A DNA stretch of 64,000 nucleotides. Source: Parastagonospora avenae f. sp. tritici 18332-5 (taxonomy: Eukaryota; Ascomycota; Dothideomycetes; Pleosporales; Phaeosphaeriaceae). The notes beneath the pieces were generated by a model. The model had not been told where the DNA came from and did not search any database. It saw only the letters and a list, made by a program, of their open reading frames with translations. Positions 39,464 to 50,178 of this stretch are shown here, piece after piece. Where the stretch lies: assembly GCA_022559985.1 (NCBI GenBank), contig JAFJTR010000004.1, positions 558,001 to 622,000 of the forward strand, written 5' to 3'. A program made the translations under genes and the position numbers. Numbering within the stretch: position 1 is the first letter of the stretch; the number at the start of each line of letters is the position of its first letter.

Positions 39464-41162
39464 TCAATCCTCATAACCTGCCTGACTCATGAACGGGCTC
39501 TTCGCTCTAATCCTCTTCCCATACCTCAAAAGTATGAGAGGAATGAAGCTCAACGCTAGAGCGATGAAGCCTAGTAAGCTACTTGCCCACTGAAATCCTA
39601 GTGTTCGATACATGCTTTGAGTGGCCAGTGGTAGAAACGCGGCCATGAGGTTTTCAAGGAATGCGATGCCAGCTATTGCGCTGGCTGAATACTTTGCATA
39701 CGCGTCCACAACGTATGAAGTGAGTGCTGCAGTGCTGCAGAACATGCCAAAACCCACGAAAGACAGCGCAAGACTAGGCATTATCCACGGTATGCTCGAG
39801 TATGATGTCCATGCAAAGAAGAAGAGACCGCCCATGAGGCCGATGAAAGATGCAGGTATACTGAGGTAAAGACGCGCTTCTGGTATTGGTTGCCCAGGCG
39901 TCTCGATGTTATGCTTTGTCGAGCTAAAGTATAGTCGATCCTGGAGGAGCGATGTCAAAAGTCCGATCAGCTCTCCAACGACTATTGCGGATTGTACGAC
40001 ACCCGTTTCAAAGAAGCTCCAGCCGTACAACTCAGAATAGACCTGCATGATGGATTGGGTGAACATGAAAGCAATCCCAATACAAAATGCTGACCAGAGA
40101 CCAAAGGAGAGTACTACACCCTCTGTGCAAAGCATTCGAGTCGGTCGTATGAGCGTTTCCTTGAGTATGTCTTGGAATCCTTTGTGCGGCTTAGTAGAGT
40201 TGCGTTGGAGATGTGCAGTCTCCTCATTTGTCGCGAGGTCGTGATGCGCAATGATGACTTCGGGCCTGACTTCGGGCAGCAGGAAGAATACGACTGGCAA
40301 GAGCGCGGTATAGAAGATGATCTGGGCGATAAATATCCTGTGAGCAGGTCAGTTAGAGGGCCACATGAGCTTGCTAGACAGAATGTACATACCATCGCCA
40401 GGTACTGTTCTTTACAGTTAGACTGCCAAACACTGGCCCCATGCTTAGGCCAGCCAGTAGCGACCAGATGTAAAGTGAAGTACTGAAGCTCTTCGCTAGC
40501 CCCGCTTTCCATATGTCGCTCACGATTCCGGATGTGATGTTCGCGAGAACTCCAGAGCAGGCACCAGTGACGATACGCGTAATGATAAGTGTAGCAAAGT
40601 TTCGTGCTGCCGCCTGTGGGACAATGAATATGATCAAGGCAGCATGAATAATCTTGAGCGTATTTAGCACAAGCATAAGACAGTCTTACTGCGTGTGGTT
40701 ACATACCATGTAACTCTTCCTCACACCAAAGTTCTCCATGAGCGGCAGGCCAAACATTGGAGCTGCTGCCCCTCCCAGATTCCACGATAGTACTGGCCAA
40801 TATGAGTGTGGGAACTTCCCATCGCTGACGTGAAAGCTTCCGTTGATTTGTTCAGCCGCACTTGTCAGCATGGTCCCGTTGACCTGTATGACGAATGTCA
40901 TAAAGCTTGCTAGTATTGTCACCCTCCATTTCTTCGATTTTCGCCAATTAAATGGATTTCGGTCATTCCTTGGGTTGCTCCACTCTGTAGGATTGTCCTT
41001 GAGCGTATCACTGGGGGATGGTTTCTCGAATGCTGGAGAGTGGTTCGCCATTATTGTGGCCTCTGAAGAGGCTAGGGTTGGTGTCGTGCAGCCAGAGCTC
41101 TGCTGTGCATCTCTCAATTCTGACACGTCTGATGAACAGCAATTTCTTATCGTGAAATCCAT
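39464..41162 (-). CDS. Major facilitator superfamily transporter, DHA1-like
   Basis: Three exons: 40707..41162, 40393..40652 and 39464..40337; 529 aa. The first intron uses an AAG acceptor at 40653, which restores SYM-IIHAALIIFIVPQAAARN exactly where helix 3 belongs; the nearer CAG would create a stop. Features include NPFNWRKSKKWRVT before helix 1, LSWNLGGAAAPMFGLPLMEN, LIITRIVTGACSGVLANITS (helix 4/motif C-like), SLYIWSLLAGLSMGPVFGSL and STWRWIFIAQIIFYTALLPV. Fungal DHA1 members export drugs, polyamines or secondary metabolites, but some import nutrients. A hydrophilic loop (ATNEETAHLQRNSTKPHKGF) splits the two halves. The start MDFTIRNCC is the longest; a later in-frame ATG (MANHSPAFEK) is possible. 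Confidence 0.88.
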
Positions 41163-42186
41163 GGCTGAGTTCTGCCGACTGCGTAGTAATAGACCAGATG
41201 TGAGTCTTCGCTCTCAACGTGGCAATAAATGCAACTGGTAGACGGGCGCAGCCCTGATTGGAAGCCTCGCTTTGATCGCGAAAGGACCTAGAAGGATGAA
41301 GCTTCGGACAGGGTTTCTATCGAAAGTCAAAGGCCGTTCAGATGATCGATGGTATCCGGAACACATTACTAGGCACCCTGTGATAGGGTGCCCGGGCGGG
41401 TTGTGTGGCGGTCTGCGAGACTTACCATTTGATTAAGTGCTACTGTCAGGATGGCCGTGCATAGCGATGGATAAAGGTTCTTTAAATAATTGACCCTTTG
41501 TAAACACTGTCTTTGTCTGTGCGGCGTTGTTCGGCTCGGGTCCAGGTATGGAGGGTGTAGTCGAAAGTAAGGGAACGCCAACATCTATAATCTCCCATTG
41601 TCGGGATATCCTGGGTGCACATGCTACAGGTGTGGAAAGTGACATCATCAGGGAAGACGGGCTCATAAAAGACTTTGACTAAACGATCGCTCGGTGATGG
41701 TGTTGGATAACGTAAGAAAAAGGTTGGGGCGAGGCGGCCGCTAGTCCCATTGCGGGTGCTCCTGCTGTTTGTCATTTTCAATCATCATTTAGGAATCTCG
41801 TGTATGGCGAAGCATGGAAATTAAAATCACCAAATTTGATACGAAGATCTTGGCAATTGAGGCGAATTAACTTGTTCCTTTGAGGTGATATTGCCATTGT
41901 CGGTATCAAAGAGGAGCGTCAATGATTTTCTTGAAACCTACAAGAACGACTCTCCAAATCGCTTACAGTAGGTATGATGCCTAATTATCTAAGCAACACT
42001 AAGCTTTGCTAGTCGGCTCAAACAATAGCGAGAGCAAGCAAGTGCCTCATGACAAAGGTAATGGTTGCCTCTTCGTATCTGCGACTCATCGTGACTAGCG
42101 CATGAAGAGCGATGGGCATGTCAAAAAAATCGCAAAAACAAGCCAGCAACTCTGCAGTCCATACGAGCAACAGAAAGTCAAAAAAA
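41163..42186. other. Intergenic region
   Basis: A 99-codon minus frame (41482-41781, MKMTNSRSTRNGTSGRLAP) is present but lacks any recognisable feature besides one CSMC pair, so I do not call it. Otherwise nothing is seen. Confidence 0.4.
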
Positions 42187-42272
42187 CGAAGCCCATGGGG
42201 ATCGAACCCACAACCTTTGGTGTTTATGTTTTCAAACCGAAAACCAACGCGCTACCATTGCGCCAAGGCTCC
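42187..42272 (-). tRNA. tRNA with intron, probably tRNA-Arg (TCG)
   Basis: Acceptor arms GGAGCCT and GGGCTTC pair (two G-T wobbles), with discriminator G. The D arm is GCGC-AATGGTA-GCGC, the anticodon stem TTGGT with ACCAA, the variable loop AGGTT, and the T arm GTGGG-TTCGATC-CCCAT. The anticodon loop starts TT-TCG-G, giving anticodon TCG, followed by a 14-base intron before position 38. The fold is secure; the amino-acid identity depends on placing the intron correctly. Confidence 0.8.
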
Positions 42273-43307
42273 TGTTGTCTGATTGATGAAATAAATGTGA
42301 ACTAATTGCAATATGTACAATTCGTTATACTTCCACACTGGTGTCGTAAGCTTTGTGGCATTCGCTCAGGACGAAGCTCCTCCAATCTTGGTGGGAAAAG
42401 TGGGGTAGTGGGGTGTTTTCAAAGAACGACATGACGAGTTTTCCTTCGGCCAGACACCGGCGAAAGCACTTTCCATCACGACATTTTCAATAACACTAAG
42501 TTCGCGTCGTGATGGTGTTCGTTGATGAGGTACGCACTTTCAATGGAACACTTGTGACGAATATCTACAACATCTAGTCTACACCACGCCCACGTCCAAT
42601 TCGACAATTTCTTACAACATCTTATAATACGCAGGTAGGCAAGAGCCTCGAGAATCGTCACCGCTGAATTCATCTTGCATGCAAACGGTCATCTACTCGG
42701 GCGTAATGTGTACCGACTCTCTTTACCATTAAGCACCCGGCATTTTTCATACGCGGGGAACGTTTTCGGCATGAACACGAATTCTCGCGTCATTCACGCT
42801 CCGTCAATCGTGCAGCCACTTCGGAAGAGACCAAGCCGTGGCGTCATTTGAAGCAACAACACGCGATAATGCACCCGGGGACGGCTTACCTTGGGACTCA
42901 CCCGTATGAGGAGTCAAGTTCGGATGCATCGCATTTATTTTCCTTACATGGCCTCGCAGTGGAGTTTTCATGCACAACTTCTCTGTGTTGGTACGCATCT
43001 CACACTAGCATGCTGCGGGACCCTGACATACAGACTTTTCCGATATCATACGCAGTTCCACTCGATGATACCACCGAATCGGAAGCCAAGGTTCATACGT
43101 CTACAGTCCTGCTGTGCCTTATCTGCAGCAAGTCAGCGCGCATGCTTCTCAGAAACTAACCCTAAAGAGTATGATCGGCATCAGCTATGCTGTGGTATGT
43201 AAGGTGGGCTTCTAGCTTGCAGCATGATAAATTGATCGTGAGTCCGAGAAAGTGACCTGAGGTCTTTTGCGTTCACATCCAGATACGGCAATTCTCTCTA
43301 GGGAAAA
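42273..43307. other. Intergenic region
   Basis: Only short frames; nothing supported before the NUP-family gene. Confidence 0.45.
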
Positions 43308-44507
43308 ATGTTTACCCTCATCCAAACGACGCTCATCGTGCTCTTATTCTGCTCCCATGTTGCCACATCACCTATCGCGGTGGAGTCCAGGTCTCAAATC
43401 CAAAGAGTCAAACCCGCAACACAAAAAATCACCCCCAAAGTCTTCATAATCAGCATGTTCGCAAGCGAAGAAGAAACATGGTTCAACATCCCCGAATTCA
43501 ACATCCTCGCCCAAAACATCTCCATCCCCGGTCTAGCACCTCAATTCCCCTCCATCCACTGCACCGCAGACGGATCAATCTGCCAACTCGTCACCGGCAT
43601 GGCAGAAATCAACGCCGCCGTCACTGTAACCTCGCTCGTCCTCTCCCCGCAATTCGACCTGACATCAACATACTTCCTCCTTGCCGGAATCGGCGGCATA
43701 AACCCCGAAGTCGCAACCATCTCCTCCGTCACATTTGCACGGTACGCCGTACAAGTAGCCCTGCAATACGAATTCGACCCACGCGAACTGCCCGCAAACT
43801 TCTCAGCCGGATACGTGCCACAGGGAAGTAAGACACCCTCCGAATACCCCGGAAACATCTACGGCACCGAAGTCTTCGAACTCAACGACCGCCTGCGAAG
43901 ACGCGCTGTAACCTTCGCCAAAACCGCCACTCTAAACGACAGCGCCGAAGCAATCGCCTACCGCGCGAAATACGCCTCTCCAAGTGGCATATACGCAGCC
44001 GGCACACAGCCCCCCAGCGTCGTCGAATGCGACGTCGCCACGAGCGACAACTACTGGACTGGACGACTGCTCGGCGAAGCGTTTAGCAACTACACCCGCC
44101 TGGTAACTAACGGTACGGGGCTGTATTGCAACACCGCGCAAGAAGACAACGCCACCCTCGAAGCCCTACTCCGCGCGCACGCCGCGCACCTCGTCGACTT
44201 CAAGCGCATCATCATCATGCGCACGGCGAGCGACATGGACCGGCCGTATCCAGGACAGGCGGCGACGTCCAATCTGTTCTGGGAGAATCAGGGCGCGTTT
44301 CCGCCGGCGGTGAGGAATATTTATCTCGCTGGGGTCAAGGTTGTGCAGGGGATTCTGGAGGAGTGGGAGGAGACGTTTGAGACGGGGGTGGAGGCGACGA
44401 ATTACGTGGGAGATGTGTTGGGGAGTATTGGTGGGACGCCTGATTTTGGACCGGGGGTGGAGGGGAAAGCTGAGGCGAGGAAGAGGAGTATGAGAGGGCG
44501 GCGGTGA
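43308..44507 (+). CDS. Purine nucleoside permease (NUP) family protein, secreted or surface-located
   Basis: Intronless, 399 aa. A signal peptide is visible (MFTLIQTTLIVLLFCSHVAT, cleaved near SPIAVES). The body matches the NUP family: PKVFIISMFASEEETWFNIP, the conserved LVTGMAEINAAVTVTSLVLS, YFLLAGIGGINPEVATISSV, and the late DFKRIIIMRTASDMDRPYPG and YVGDVLGSIGGTPDFGPGVE blocks. Candida NUP was described as a nucleoside permease, but the fold resembles nucleoside phosphorylases, so an extracellular nucleoside-binding or -cleaving role is plausible. Several NxS/T sites suit a secreted protein (NISIPG, NYTRLV, NGTGLY). The Arg-rich tail (KRSMRGRR) is unusual. G+C-rich third positions contrast with the A/T-richer flanks. 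Confidence 0.88.
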   Translation: MFTLIQTTLIVLLFCSHVATSPIAVESRSQIQRVKPATQKITPKVFIISMFASEEETWFNIPEFNILAQNISIPGLAPQFPSIHCTADGSICQLVTGMAEINAAVTVTSLVLSPQFDLTSTYFLLAGIGGINPEVATISSVTFARYAVQVALQYEFDPRELPANFSAGYVPQGSKTPSEYPGNIYGTEVFELNDRLRRRAVTFAKTATLNDSAEAIAYRAKYASPSGIYAAGTQPPSVVECDVATSDNYWTGRLLGEAFSNYTRLVTNGTGLYCNTAQEDNATLEALLRAHAAHLVDFKRIIIMRTASDMDRPYPGQAATSNLFWENQGAFPPAVRNIYLAGVKVVQGILEEWEETFETGVEATNYVGDVLGSIGGTPDFGPGVEGKAEARKRSMRGRR

Positions 44508-45424
44508 ATGAAGAAAGGGGTGGGGGCAGTGCAGATGTGATATATATAGCAATGAATTACGAGCACATGAGATTTCGAAGGTAGGCATAAGTGTAGACTT
44601 TAGAAGCTAGCTCAAACCTAAGCTTGTGCATGTTATTACTTAGTCTATGTCATTGCAACTTATCGTGAGAAGCACCTTTATTTTGGTGGATTTGCCAGAG
44701 CCCCAAGGCTCCAAATAGTGTGTAGATTGAAAACGTGTCTACTCGCGGAAGTATAATTACAAAGGTGTTTCCCAGTCCGATATAGAAGTACACTCTCTTC
44801 CCTTCCATTGCCGTACACGTACGGAAAAGGACGCGTCCAATTTGATTCAACCTCGCCATTTGAATTTGTGCGCCGAGCTATGCTTCCATCTTTTTGTGAG
44901 GACGCCTGGAACACCGACCTGATTTGACTGGGAAACCGCAGCATGATGCGAAGTAGTGGAGAAGCCGAAACAACACGTATCAAACCTTTTTGTGTTTTTT
45001 TTTGAAACTTAATCCGCGTCTCGGCGGTGTTTTCCTACTTTTTTTTCTCTGGTTTTGTTGTTAGAGCTCCGACTCGACAATGATACGAACCTGATGTAGC
45101 GTCGAATCGGAGGTTCCGCCGAATATAGCTAAATTGCCTCACGGCATTAAGGTGGCAATTTGCTGACAAGCCGTATCTTTGGGGGTAGGTAGTGGTGCAG
45201 TCGTGACTGAACAAGGTCATGTCAGAAAGGCAGAATCCATATAGTTTGGGGGAGAATGAAGTTGCGAACATGTGCAAGCTTAGCTGAAAGAGAGCCTACG
45301 CCGCCGTCGGAGGAACCACCCCATTGGCGGCAGGCTCGGTCTGTCGACGCTTTGCTGCCTGCTGTTCGCTGTCCTGTATTAGCGCAACGTCAGCAAAGAA
45401 GTGCGAGTGTCTCCGCAGGCGAAT
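44508..45424. other. Intergenic region
   Basis: Convergent spacer between the NUP gene and poly(A) polymerase, with T-tracts near 44990-45050. No gene supported. Confidence 0.5.
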
Positions 45425-47248
45425 TTAGTGCCTCGGAGCTTTGGTGTGTCGTTGATCACGCACTGGTAATCCCGTATCCTGGTGGTGACGCTTAGCACCA
45501 CTCTTGCTCTTCTTCTTATCCTTTGTCGACTTCGCCTTCGCTGGTCGGACCTCGCCGGGCTTGAAGAGATCGTCGGGGAGTGCGGTGCTACAAAGTCAGC
45601 GTACGAATTAGTCACAAAGCGAAAGCACTTACTTGCGGGTATGTACTACTTTGACAGACATTGTTCCTTCCTCGTACAGCTTCGACTCGGTGATTTTGGA
45701 GCGGAAGTGATTCGTTATGTAGGAGATGTCCAGCGTGCTGCGTTCTAGAGGAGAGATTAGATGAAGACATTCTCAAGTGCTGAGAGACACGTACCTTTTG
45801 GTAACCTCAACCCGATGTAGAAGGTCATGGTGTAGATGATGTGATCCTCTGTGGTGCCTGAAGTGGGTACTTGTGACGTAGGAATCATATAGTCAAGACT
45901 GCCTTTGGTGACGGCCTCGACTTCATCTTCATTCATGCATCTATGCACCCTCTCAAAGCCCTCCGGGAACGGCCGTGCCATGTCGATGCCAGTCTGGCCA
46001 TCGTCGATGCCCGCAACGAGCAGACGCACTTTTGACTGCACCAGTCCGTGAAACGTCAAATCCGCTTCCTTGGTCCGACTGGCTGCAATGACGCTGAGAT
46101 AGTATTTGTGATCCTGCGTGAAGAACGAGTGGTTGTTGAACAGGGCCTCCCAAGTACCCTGGCCGTTGAACACATCGCGCACGATCTTGTCGGCTCGCTG
46201 AAACTCTTCCATCATTATCTGCTTGGTCGAAGTTGTGACGGTGTGGGTGGAGCACATGGCGGGGAACGCGGGCGTTATGACGGGCATGAGATGGCGGGCG
46301 TCCGGAGGATATGACTGGCACTGTTAGCAACGTAGAGGAGTATCAAGATGGCATACTCACTGCAGGATTCCACACGCGGAGACCAAATTCGGGCAGCTCG
46401 TGCTCCTTCAGCATGACAGGCCTCGGCCATTGCCATTTGTGCATCAGATTGAAGAACTTGGACAGGATGGTCGCTCCGCAAGCCATGGGGTAGAGCTGGC
46501 AAATGCGCGCAACCATGATAGCCCATGCGATACCACCGGGGTAACCAAAGACCGCGCCGTATATCGCGCGCCGGTTCGCCCAGAGCTTGACAGCGCGCAG
46601 CGCATATCGGAAGTGGCGGCGCTGCGGTACCGACGAGAGCAACTCCTTGACCACTCGAGTGCCGTTCACGCTACGAATGGTCGTCTCTTCCAGATGGCGC
46701 AGCACCGATTTGTCGACCGTCTCCATCTCCTTGGGCACCGAAGACATGGTGGGCAGAGACGCAAAGAGCAGATCCAAGCTCACACCGCGGTACTCCATCT
46801 TGATAATGGGCACGTAGGCATCCTCGACGGGTACAAGTTCACTGATGTCTTCCGAGTTTGACAGCTCCCGGAAGACAGAGGGGAAGATCTTGAAGAAGTC
46901 CTCGATGAAGACATGCTTGGGCACAACGATGAGGGTATCGATGTCGGACGTTGGGCCGTGGACACCGAGGGCGTAGCTGCCGAAGAAGAATATCTTACCG
47001 CCCGCAACGTCCAGCGTAGACTGCGCAACACCCTTGAGCTTGCCGGCGCGGCGGACGAACTCCTCGACGACCTTCTGCACGTGGGCCAGTACTTCTTCTC
47101 GGCGCTTGTTACCCTCAAGCGTCTCGAAGACATTCAGGCGGGTCAGCGTCTCGATGAGGTTGTCGTTGAGCTTGTTGTCCGCCTCGGTGGGAGGTGCCTC
47201 TGAGATGGAGTGTGTGATTCCCCACTTGGGCTTCTTCGGCTCGTCCAT
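45425..47248 (-). CDS. PAP1: Nuclear poly(A) polymerase
   Basis: Four exons (46361..47248, 45795..46314, 45633..45744, 45425..45587); phases fit and the sum is 560 aa. The nucleotidyltransferase core reads KIFFFGSYALGVHGPTSDID, then TLIVVPKHV, with the FGS loop and catalytic DxD (DID), and the third carboxylate in GVSLDLLFA. The central domain has AVKLWANRRAIYGAVFGYPG and CQLYPMACGATILSKFF. Exon 2 has NPASYPPDARHLMPVITPAF, then PAMCSTHTV; the RNA-binding C-terminal domain follows (FFTQDHKYYLSVIAASRTKE; GLVQSKVRLLVAGID). The enzyme adds poly(A) tails to cleaved pre-mRNA in the nucleus. The basic C-terminal tail (KAKSTKDKKKSKSGAK) is typical. The last exon boundary is the least certain part. 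It faces the 2H-phosphoesterase gene across 334 bases. Confidence 0.95.
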
Positions 47249-47582
47249 GATGGCGGCGTGTAGGCGGCTTGATCAAGCTGCAGCGCAGGTTCGGAAGTGC
47301 TGCGGAGAGCGAATGGAGAGGAAGTCGCGTGTGCAGCGGCGTGTAGGGGTTGCAATCGGCAGAGAGGTGGAGATGAGTAATGGCAGACGAATCAAGGCTC
47401 CCACATGGCGACGCGACCTTTCCCAAGCATGGGCCGGGTGGAGTGAAGGGATGCACAATTCGTTGTTGCTCCATCTTGCGACCTATCCAGCGCCAAGCTG
47501 CAAGCGCCACCTGTGGCTGCCGCTTTGATCAGCCCTACAAGTTTTGGGAAAGCTCAATACCATCCCTGTCCTCACGATAATC

Positions 47583-48266
47583 ATGGCCCGGCGCCTACCA
47601 GCCCATCTCTCGTACACGAGTGCGCTTGCACTGATTCCGCCGTCTAGCATAGCTGCGCCTATTGATACAATACGACGCGTCAGTGACAAGAACTTTGCAC
47701 GATGGCCGCCCCATATCAATTTGCTCTATCCATTCTTATATTTGCCCACTGAACCCGGACAGGGCCAGCTATCGCTCACTGAGACCTGGAATGAGGGTGT
47801 CAAGAGTCTTTCTGGAATGCAATTGAAGGCAGAAATACGAGCACGTATCCAGCAGGCCGTCAAGGCCATCGAGCCCTTTGACGTCACACTCGACGCTGAT
47901 TCAGCAGGAACATTTTCGCACAGTAGTGGCAAAAGAGCCGGGTGGACAAGCAAGACCGTGTGGCTAGAGCCGTCAACTCTGCGTGTCCAACATCTCCAAG
48001 CAGCACTGCAGGCCGAGTTCAAAGAGTGCGATGCGGATAAGAGGCAGTTTACACCTCATCTTTCGCTTGGTCAAGCGGACAGTGATGATGCTGCACAGAG
48101 GCTAAGGGAAGAGGCAAGGCGCTCTGTTGCTGGTTCTATTGGTGGGGAAGGAGGCGCGTCTGCTCCGCTACATTGGCATGTTGATAAAATCTATGTCATT
48201 ACGCGCAGGGCATATCGTGACAGGTTTCGAGCAGTTGGAAGTATAGACCTAGGCCAACCGAAATGA
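47583..48266 (+). CDS. 2H-phosphoesterase / 2'-5' RNA ligase superfamily protein
   Basis: Intronless, 227 aa from ATG 47583 (MARRLPAHLSYTSALALIPP); an ATG at 47544 is in frame but unlikely. Two HxT/S-type motifs define the 2H fold: WPPHINLLYPF near residue 42 and FTPHLSLGQ near residue 160, at the expected spacing of about 115 residues. The second motif has HLS, the first HIN, an acceptable variant. Members are cyclic phosphodiesterases or RNA-end-processing enzymes acting on 2',3'-cyclic phosphates or 2'-5' bonds. It is likely cytosolic or nuclear; no signal peptide. Its divergent promoter with poly(A) polymerase hints at RNA metabolism, but this is only context. Confidence 0.85.
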   Translation: MARRLPAHLSYTSALALIPPSSIAAPIDTIRRVSDKNFARWPPHINLLYPFLYLPTEPGQGQLSLTETWNEGVKSLSGMQLKAEIRARIQQAVKAIEPFDVTLDADSAGTFSHSSGKRAGWTSKTVWLEPSTLRVQHLQAALQAEFKECDADKRQFTPHLSLGQADSDDAAQRLREEARRSVAGSIGGEGGASAPLHWHVDKIYVITRRAYRDRFRAVGSIDLGQPK

Positions 48267-48415
48267 CCACGAAGCGCCATGTTCTGAGAATGCCTGGAAT
48301 CTTTCAAGGAAAAAACGGCGCCCATTCTGCAATACTAGACTACAATGTATCCGTCTCGCATACCACAGGCAATACCGAAGACCGATGCATATACGGATCA
48401 TCGTGGACCCACGGC

Positions 48416-49386
48416 TCAGCCTTTTTCGCTCCAGGTACCGCCGAAGCTGCGTCCCATGTTAGTCTCTAGCCGATCCCATATATTCAGGGTGTCAGAGTCT
48501 TACCTGCAGTAGCCCAATTAAAGTACTTATGACACCCCGTGCAAAACATACTGTCACACCCACCATCCTTTTCAATCACGAGATAGCAGTTCGGGCACCG
48601 CTTCCCGTCCTTGGTCTGCATGAGCTTCAGCGTCTCTTTCTCCGTGTCGGTCATTTGCTCGTCGACGTGCTTGACGCCGTGCTCAGCACACGTAAGGTCG
48701 CTATGCCAGGGCACAAGACACCGGGCACAGAATCGAAAATCACAAGTATGGCATGCGACCTGCGGATATCCAGGTGCTGTCTGATCTGGTAGCCCGATGG
48801 CTTCACATCCAGGTGCGATGCATTCGATCATCCTGTTGGTCGGATCGCGTTTGTAGACTTCGTACATCTCCATGTTGAATTTCTCCAAGGGTGCGCCGCC
48901 CGGCATGTACTTTACGATGAAGGCCCAGCTCCATTCATACCTGCATGTAGGCTCCAGGCATCCGTTACCGACTTCCTGTGCGCCCACTATGTCCAACCGA
49001 GCGGACATGGATCTGCCGATGCAGACTTTACACACTGGATCGATCTTCTTGCGGTATGGATTGCGACAGAGGTGCTCGATACACTCCCGTGGTACATCTC
49101 CCTGGAGTCCGGCATGTGCAAGTTGGAGACGGCGTGATCGAGAGAGCCACGATGGGAAGCGGTCCATCGATTGCTCTTCCAGACAAATACGACATGTGGC
49201 ATGAGTTGGAGGAGGTACTCGAGGCTTAGGAGCCGTTTTTGGCTTCCGTTTGGGTGTCCATGGATCCTCGCGAGGACGACGCTTTCTGAGATTCCGCTTC
49301 GGCTTGGTCACTTTGGAGGCGGCTGCACCCGTAACTTGAACAATAGTCCGCGAGCGCAAGTTGTGCGTGATATTTGCCATGATCAA
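48416..49386 (-). CDS. RBR-type (RING-IBR-RING2) E3 ubiquitin ligase
   Basis: Two exons, 48504..49386 and 48416..48465; about 310 aa. The basic N-terminal tail (KPKRNLRKRRPREDPWTPKR) precedes a divergent RING1 that starts CRICLEEQSMDRFPSW and has CIEHLC and CKVCIG pairs. The IBR has CIAPGCEAIG, CHTCDFRFCARCLVPWHSDL and TCAEH. RING2 is KRCPNCYLVIEKDGGCDSMF, then CTGCHKYFNW, in which the Cys after GG is the expected thioester-forming residue. RBR ligases take ubiquitin from E2 onto that Cys, then pass it to substrate. The protein ends soon after RING2 (ETNMGRSFGGTWSEKG), with no extra substrate domain. Start is MIMANITHN or the ATG two codons later. The final short exon relies on a CTAG acceptor. 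Confidence 0.85.
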
Positions 49387-50178
49387 GTACAGTGGCCTCG
49401 ATAGGCCAGAGGATGTGGTTCAAATATTTCAATATTTGTTTAAAGTGCTGAAATTAGCTGATGGAGAGTTGCATGCGTGGTGTTTGTAGCGCAATCAGGC
49501 CGCACGCCTTGGCTATAAGCTCACTGGTGCAGCCTCGCGCCTATCTGAAGCAGGCAGCAACTCACCGGTTGCCTTGCGAACATTTGAATTTAAATGAACA
49601 TAGCTCGACATATCAAGTTGAAGTCCAGGCTGCGCCAGTCAGCGTCCCCACTAAAGCAAGCCATGATTAGGCAGATGCCAATAGCTGCTTTATAGGCGGT
49701 ACATGGCCCCTTAGGACCTTCGGGGTCCCGCGAACACCAGAATGTGACAGTAGATCTGCATAAAACTGAAGATCCAATTTAGACACAATTGTTCTCGCTA
49801 TTCAGAAGCTCTGGTTAATACTAAAATGTGTACAGTTGCAACAGCGGCGAGCACCTCCCATGTGCTGTTCGCTGACTTGGGACCTGCTCAAGTACTCTTG
49901 ATCTCCAAATTCTCTTAAAATGTATATCGTGGCGGCATGATATGCATCCTTTGACAACATCATATGCATGCGTGATGGTGTCCTGTAGGTGTGTGGAGCT
50001 CTGAACACTGCCGGCGCTAACGCTGCCACCGTCTTGGGTGGATCCTGCGACTTCCGCATCCCAAGGCCAATCAGGGATCGAGGATGTCCGCTCGCGAACT
50101 TTTTCGTCGCGAAATCTTGGCTTCTAGACACGATCCATCCGTTTTGCAAAGCACATTGCTAGTGTCGCAAACAGCAAC
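49387..50178. other. Divergent intergenic region
   Basis: Between the RBR ligase and DRS1. A small hairpin GGACC-ttcgg-GGTCC at 49714-49728 is the only structure noted; no RNA gene family fits. Short frames only. Confidence 0.45.

Noticed and set aside
41482..41781. 99-codon minus frame near the second MFS gene
   Set aside because: No splice or domain support beyond one CSMC pair; kept only as a note in the spacer.
49714..49728. Hairpin GGACC/GGTCC as a terminator or small RNA
   Set aside because: A five-base stem in a eukaryotic spacer, not linked to any RNA gene signal; chance is sufficient.
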